From: JARLFX01 sp036404255
Lineage (GTDB): Bacteria > Acidobacteriota > Terriglobia > Terriglobales > Acidobacteriaceae
NCBI GenBank assembly: GCA_036404255.1
Contig: DASWOP010000001.1
Location: 1-18,442, forward strand
Direction: 5' to 3'
Length of the DNA: 18,442 nucleotides
Shown: piece by piece, positions 14,042-18,442 of the stretch
Layout: every line of letters starts with the position of its first letter
Numbering within the stretch: position 1 is the first letter of the stretch
Notes under the pieces: model-generated
Told to the model about the DNA's origin: nothing
What the model saw: the letters and a program-made list of their open reading frames with translations, nothing else
The model's database searches: none
Translations under genes and position numbers: made by a program

Positions 14042-15370
14042 ATGAACGAGAACGTGGAAGGACTTTGGCAGCAGCGGGCAGAGGCCCGCAGCCTGCATAT
14101 TGGCATCATTGGTCTGGGTTATGTAGGTTTGCCGTTGGCGCTGCTCTTTCTTGAAAAGGGATTTCGCGTCACCGGTTTCGACATTGACGCGAAGAAGGTC
14201 GCCACGCTGAATGCGGGTGGGTCGTACATCTACCGCATTGAGCCGGCAGAGATCGCAGCCGCACTGCAATCCGGCTTTCATGCGACGTCAGACTTCACCG
14301 CGATTCGCGAACTGGATGCGATTCTGATCTGCGTGCCAACACCACTCGGCGAAGAGCACACGCCAGACATTAGCTACATCCAGACCACTCTTGATGAGAT
14401 TGTGCCGCATCTGCACGAGGGCCAGCTCGTCGTGCTGGAGAGCACCACCTATCCCGGAACCACAACAGAGGTCGTCGCACCGCAGATTGAAGCGGCGGGC
14501 CACACCGTTGCGCGCAATGGCGCTACGGGCGGAGTATTAGTGGCGTTCTCTCCCGAGCGCGAAGATCCCGGCAATACGCAGGTTGCGCGCTCCGCGATTC
14601 CCAAGGTAATTGGCGGCATGAGCGAGCAGGCATCGGCTGCCGCTGCCGCAGTGTACGGCAGCATCTTCACGCGCACAGTGGTTGTCTCCACGCCGGAGGC
14701 GGCCGAGATGACCAAGCTGCTGGAGAACATCTACCGCAATGTGAATATCGCGCTGGTGAATGAGCTCAAGCTGCTCTGCCTGCGTATGGGCATTAATGTG
14801 TGGGAAGTAATTGATGCCGCCGCCACCAAACCCTTCGGCTTCCAGCCGTTTTATCCCGGCCCCGGCCTTGGTGGCCACTGCATTCCGGTGGACCCGTTTT
14901 ATTTGAGCTGGCGGGCAAAGCAGTTCGGCTTTGCCACACGGTTTATTGAGCTGGCGGGTGAGGTAAATGAGGCCATGCCGCAGCACGTGGTCGATACGGT
15001 TGCTGCTGAACTCAAGACGCGCGGCACAGAGTTGGCGGGCGCGAAGGTGCTGATGCTTGGGATTGCGTACAAAAAGGATGTAGACGATCTGCGCGAATCG
15101 CCCGCGCTGGTGATCTGGAAGAAGCTGCATGCTGCCGGAGCAGCGGTTCGCTACAACGATCCCTTCTTCGCACGTGTCGGTAGTGGGCGCAAGTACGATC
15201 TGCAACTGGAGTCTGCTCCGCTTACGGATCTTGCTGCATACGATTGCGTGCTCATTGTGACAGATCATTCCAGCTACGATTATCCGCATATTGTGGCGGA
15301 ATCGCGCCTGGTGGTGGATACTCGCAATGCTACGCGCGGCATCGTCTCGCCGAAGATTGTTCGCTGCTGA
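14042..15370 (+). CDS. Nucleotide-sugar 6-dehydrogenase (UDP-GlcNAc dehydrogenase, WbpA-like)
   Basis: This 442-aa enzyme oxidises a UDP-sugar C6 hydroxyl to the acid in two NAD-dependent steps. The Rossmann motif GIIGLGYVG occupies residues 21-29. The active-site cysteine is Cys280 in GLGGHCIPVDPFY, and the family signatures FSPEREDPGN and LLENIYRNVNIALVNE precede it. The C-terminal nucleotide-binding domain starts around YKKDVDDLRESPALV. The SPEREDPGN form is closer to the UDP-N-acetylglucosamine dehydrogenase (WbpA) group than to UDP-glucose dehydrogenase. The frame is open back to 13922 inside the epimerase gene, but the ATG at 14042 lies one base after the epimerase stop and starts just ahead of the conserved fold. 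With the upstream epimerase it could make a UDP-galacturonate-type or UDP-GalNAc-uronate precursor. No glycosyltransferase is visible next to it. Confidence 0.9.
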   Translation: MNENVEGLWQQRAEARSLHIGIIGLGYVGLPLALLFLEKGFRVTGFDIDAKKVATLNAGGSYIYRIEPAEIAAALQSGFHATSDFTAIRELDAILICVPTPLGEEHTPDISYIQTTLDEIVPHLHEGQLVVLESTTYPGTTTEVVAPQIEAAGHTVARNGATGGVLVAFSPEREDPGNTQVARSAIPKVIGGMSEQASAAAAAVYGSIFTRTVVVSTPEAAEMTKLLENIYRNVNIALVNELKLLCLRMGINVWEVIDAAATKPFGFQPFYPGPGLGGHCIPVDPFYLSWRAKQFGFATRFIELAGEVNEAMPQHVVDTVAAELKTRGTELAGAKVLMLGIAYKKDVDDLRESPALVIWKKLHAAGAAVRYNDPFFARVGSGRKYDLQLESAPLTDLAAYDCVLIVTDHSSYDYPHIVAESRLVVDTRNATRGIVSPKIVRC

Positions 15371-15478
15371 TTCTGCCGTATCCAACTTGCGCTTGCACTT
15401 TCTGCGTGCGTAGCTGAAGATTAGGCAACTCTTCCCCGCATCTCTGCTTGGTTGGTTGTGCCGCGTTGATCGGTTGCG

Positions 15479-15500
15479 TGGGGCTGTCCCCAAAATTTTT
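15479..15500 (+). terminator. Weak terminator-like hairpin after the dehydrogenase gene
   Basis: TGGGG (15479-15483) pairs with CCCCA (15488-15492) around CTGT, followed by AAA and five T. The stem is short and the T-run is offset by three bases, so strength is doubtful. It lies 108 bases after the dehydrogenase stop and ahead of the TTG at 15523. The 152-base gap 15371-15522 shows no other feature. Confidence 0.35.
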
Positions 15501-15522
15501 CTCTGCACGGCACCACGCATAC

Positions 15523-18442
15523 TTGCGCCGGGTGTTCCCCCTGCTTTTGCTGGCGGTATTTCCTATGCACGCACAGCAGCCGGCGGCACAGCGTGCCCAG
15601 TCATTTCTGGCCGGACGGCAATCTCCCGGTACGCCCGCAGCCGCACGCGGCATGATGGCGGCGCGCACACTATGGCGGCAGACGCCGCAGCTGGATCCGC
15701 AGACTGGCCTGAATACCACATGGCAACCCGTCGGTCCGGCGCAGGTCGCCAGCATCGCCTACGGCAGCGTCACTGGCCGCATCACCGGCATTGCGATTGA
15801 CCCGGCAGACGCAACCGGCAATACCGTTTACGTTGCCACCACAGGGGGCGGTGTGTGGAAGAGCGTGAATGCCGCTGGCCCCGCAGCCAGTGTCGTCTTC
15901 GCGCCGCTCACGGATACACTACCCGTCTTCAACGGCACAGCCGCCATCGCATCGCTCAGCATTGGAGCAATCAGCGTGCAGCCCGGAGGCACCGGCGTGG
16001 TGTTGGCGGGCACGGGCGATCCCAATGACGCGCTGGACTCCTACTACGGCACCGGCCTGTTGCGTTCTGCCGATGATGGGCTTACCTGGACGCTCATCGT
16101 AGGCTCGCATGATGGCGTGTACGGTAACCACACCTTCGCGGGCGAAGGCTTCGCTGGTTTTGCGTGGAGCACCACTACCCCCGGCCTTGTGGTCGCCGCA
16201 GTTTCGCAGGCGGCAGACGCCGCCATCGTCAACGCCACTACAGACAGGGCCAGCGTGCATGGCCTCTTTTACTCCAACGATAGCGGGGTGAGCTGGCAGA
16301 TCGCCACACTGAGTGACGGCAGTCTGGCGATCCAGTCGCCGCAGTCGGGCTATTCTGCATGGGAAGGCAATGCTGCCACGTCGGTGGTGTGGAATCCGGT
16401 GCGGCAGCGGTTCTATGCGGCAGTGCGCTTCCACGGCTACTACCAGTCTGCCGATGGCGTGAGCTGGACACGGCTAACTAACCAGCCCGGCACGGGCCTG
16501 ACCACTACAAACTGCCCGGGAAATCAGAACATTGCGGGCAGTGCGACGTGCCCCATCCTTCGCGGCGCTCTCGCCGTGAATCCGGTCACCGGCGACACCT
16601 TTGCAATGACGGTGGACGCGAACAATCTCGACCAGGGCGTGTGGCAGGATGTGTGCGGGCGAAGTGGCAATAACTGTTCTAGCAGCGTCGTTAGCTTCGC
16701 CACAAAACTCCCGTCTGCGGCGTTGGAAACCTCGGTGTCGAATACTGCCATTGCCCAGGGCAGCTACAACCTGGTGCTCACCGCCGTCCCCAGCGGTACG
16801 GATACGTTGCTCTACGCCGGTACGCAGGACATCTTCCGCTGCTCGCTGGCCGCTGGCTGCGTCTGGCGCAATACCACCAACCTAAGCAACGGATGCACGA
16901 CGACCGCGGGTGTTGCACCAGCACAGCACGCAATCGCTGCGCTCGCGACCGCCGCTCAGCCGCTGCTGTACTTTGGCAATGACGGCGGGCTGTGGCGCTC
17001 TACTGATGGTGTAAATCAACAGGGCACGGCGTGCAACGCGGCAGATGCTGGTCACTTCCAGAACCTGAACGGCGCGATCGGCTCGCTGGCGGAGATTGTC
17101 CACTTCTCCAACTCGACGGTGGATGGCAACACCCTTATCGCTGGGTTGGGCACGCTGGGGACCGTGGCCACCACAGCCGCAGCCACGCAGATCGCTTGGC
17201 CGCAACTCACCACCAGCGAAGGCGGCTACAACGCCATTGATCCCGCCAATCCGCTGAACTGGTACCTCACCACCGGTGCCGGAGCCTCCATCACCCTGTG
17301 CCCGTATGGAGCCGCGTGTTCGCCCGCAAATATCCCCGCGCAGCCCGCAATTTCACCGTCACAGACCGCGAATGATGCCGCGCTTGCAACCGTGCCCTTC
17401 CTGCTCGATCCCGGTCTGCCGTCGAATCTCATCCTCGGTACATGCCGCATTTGGCGCGGCCCGGGCAGCGGTGGTGCGCTCTGGTCGGCGTCGAACCTGC
17501 TCTCGGGCTTCCTCGATGGCCTGCCGGAGCCGCAGTGCATCGCCGCCAACGGCATGGTGCGCTCGCTTGCAGCGGGAGGTGCGGTGGCTGGCGGCAGCAG
17601 CGCGCAGCACGCGGGAACTGAGGTGATCTATGCCGGGTTTGCCGGGCTGCTCAGCGGTGGCGCAGCCAAGGGCGGCCACATATTCACCACCACGGCGGCG
17701 AACACTGCGACGAGCGCCACGGCTTGGACCGATCTGTGGACGTCGCCTGTCACGAACGATCCGGCGAACGATAAAAGCGCCGGCAATGCGCAGTTCAACC
17801 CGGGAAAGTTCGATATCTCGAGCATTGCAGTGGACGCGCACGATGCTACTGGTGCCACGGTCTACGCCACGGTGATGGGCTTCAGCGGTAACGGCGTCAG
17901 CGAGCCACACGTCTATCGCTCCACGGATGGCGGGGCGCATTGGGCAAATATCAGCAGCAACCTGCCTAACGCACCGGCAACCAGCATCCTGGTCGATCCC
18001 GATAGCGCGAACACCGTCTATGTAGCAATGGATACAGGCGTTTATGCCACGACGGCTGTTTCTACCTGCGTTACGCCAACGGTGAACTGCTGGAGCGTGC
18101 TGGGCACTGGGCTGCCGAATGCCCCGGTTACCCAACTAGCCGCGGTCACTGGTTTGGCGGCGGGTTCTGTGACGGGGCTGCTGCGCGCGGGCACATATGG
18201 GCGCGGCATCTGGCAGATCCCACTGCTCACCGCCACCACCGTGCAGCCGACTGTCCCCGTGATCCAGCTTTCGGCTGTGTCGCTCACTTTTGCTGCGCAG
18301 CAGGCACAGACGGCCAGCGTCCCGCAGAGCATCACGGTGACCAACACTGGCACCGCTGACCTCACCGTTTCGCAGCTCGCAATCACAGGCGACTTCACTG
18401 AGACGGACAACTGCACTGCAGCGTCCATTGCGCCTAACGCAA
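15523..18442 (+). CDS. Large secreted BNR/Asp-box beta-propeller protein with choice-of-anchor D domain (3' truncated)
   Basis: One frame stays open from 15418 to the window end. I place the start at TTG 15523, which gives a clean signal peptide: MRRVFPLLLLAVFPMHA, then QQPAAQ. Alternatives are GTG 15478, which overlaps the hairpin, and ATG 15565, which would lose the signal. About 973 codons are visible. Asp-box repeats (SxDxGxxW-like) include SADDGLTW (near 16066-16089), SNDSGVSW (16273-16293), SADGVSW (about 16447-16467), RSTDGV (about 16999) and RSTDGGAHW (17919-17943), and VATTGGGVWKS near 15837 resembles a sortilin-type blade. From about 18250 the sequence turns into an Ig/ASH-like choice-of-anchor D domain (ITVTNTGTADLTV). 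The likely role is extracellular binding or glycan-related, but no catalytic residues are assigned. It is rich in Ala, Thr, Ser and Gly and runs off the right edge. Confidence 0.8.
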   Translation, partial: MRRVFPLLLLAVFPMHAQQPAAQRAQSFLAGRQSPGTPAAARGMMAARTLWRQTPQLDPQTGLNTTWQPVGPAQVASIAYGSVTGRITGIAIDPADATGNTVYVATTGGGVWKSVNAAGPAASVVFAPLTDTLPVFNGTAAIASLSIGAISVQPGGTGVVLAGTGDPNDALDSYYGTGLLRSADDGLTWTLIVGSHDGVYGNHTFAGEGFAGFAWSTTTPGLVVAAVSQAADAAIVNATTDRASVHGLFYSNDSGVSWQIATLSDGSLAIQSPQSGYSAWEGNAATSVVWNPVRQRFYAAVRFHGYYQSADGVSWTRLTNQPGTGLTTTNCPGNQNIAGSATCPILRGALAVNPVTGDTFAMTVDANNLDQGVWQDVCGRSGNNCSSSVVSFATKLPSAALETSVSNTAIAQGSYNLVLTAVPSGTDTLLYAGTQDIFRCSLAAGCVWRNTTNLSNGCTTTAGVAPAQHAIAALATAAQPLLYFGNDGGLWRSTDGVNQQGTACNAADAGHFQNLNGAIGSLAEIVHFSNSTVDGNTLIAGLGTLGTVATTAAATQIAWPQLTTSEGGYNAIDPANPLNWYLTTGAGASITLCPYGAACSPANIPAQPAISPSQTANDAALATVPFLLDPGLPSNLILGTCRIWRGPGSGGALWSASNLLSGFLDGLPEPQCIAANGMVRSLAAGGAVAGGSSAQHAGTEVIYAGFAGLLSGGAAKGGHIFTTTAANTATSATAWTDLWTSPVTNDPANDKSAGNAQFNPGKFDISSIAVDAHDATGATVYATVMGFSGNGVSEPHVYRSTDGGAHWANISSNLPNAPATSILVDPDSANTVYVAMDTGVYATTAVSTCVTPTVNCWSVLGTGLPNAPVTQLAAVTGLAAGSVTGLLRAGTYGRGIWQIPLLTATTVQPTVPVIQLSAVSLTFAAQQAQTASVPQSITVTNTGTADLTVSQLAITGDFTETDNCTAASIAPNA

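Noticed and set aside
14537..15520. 327-aa open frame on the minus strand opposite the nucleotide-sugar dehydrogenase
   Set aside because: The + strand carries an intact catalytic motif set, while the antisense frame has none.

Overview
The window looks like a GC-rich, densely packed chromosome segment from an aerobic Acidobacteriota member, most likely a Terriglobus/Granulicella/Acidobacterium-type organism. This assignment is an inference from gene content: an Alternative Complex III (ACIII) cluster fused to a caa3 oxidase cluster, TTG starts, and a large secreted Asp-box/choice-of-anchor protein. No database search was run.

Region 1 (1-10554, + strand) is a single respiratory operon, cut at its left end. 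It encodes ACIII subunits ActB (C-terminal Fe-S part), ActC, ActD, ActE and ActF, then an uncharacterised 204-aa single-helix protein, a SCO copper chaperone, and caa3-type cytochrome c oxidase subunits II (with a fused cytochrome c domain), I, III and IV. Most junctions overlap or lie within a few bases, and a clear intrinsic terminator follows coxD. ACIII should oxidise quinol and pass electrons through the lipoprotein cytochrome ActE to the cytochrome domain of CoxB, then CuA, heme a and the heme a3/CuB site of CoxA. SCO would help load CuA. ActA and the N-terminal part of ActB must lie to the left of the window.

Region 2 (10587-12860) holds a class II-like CPD photolyase (+), which converges on two small minus-strand genes: an exported 137-aa protein of unknown function and an exported His/Arg-rich glycine-zipper protein.

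Region 3 (12861-15500) starts with a 151-bp divergent intergenic region carrying two perfect inverted repeats. It is followed by a tightly coupled gene pair for nucleotide-sugar synthesis: a WbpP/TviC-like UDP-sugar 4-epimerase and a WbpA-like UDP-sugar 6-dehydrogenase. A weak terminator-like hairpin follows.

Region 4 (15523-18442) is the first ~973 codons of a large secreted protein with BNR/Asp-box beta-propeller repeats and the start of an Ig-like choice-of-anchor D domain. It runs off the right edge.

No tRNA, rRNA, CRISPR array, transposase or phage gene was seen, and no gene-free stretch exceeds 300 bases. The least explained items are the 204-aa ACIII/oxidase-linked protein, the repeat inside the actD-actE junction, the His-rich tails shared by several subunits of the respiratory operon, the unusual signature residues of the photolyase, and the inverted repeats between the divergent genes.
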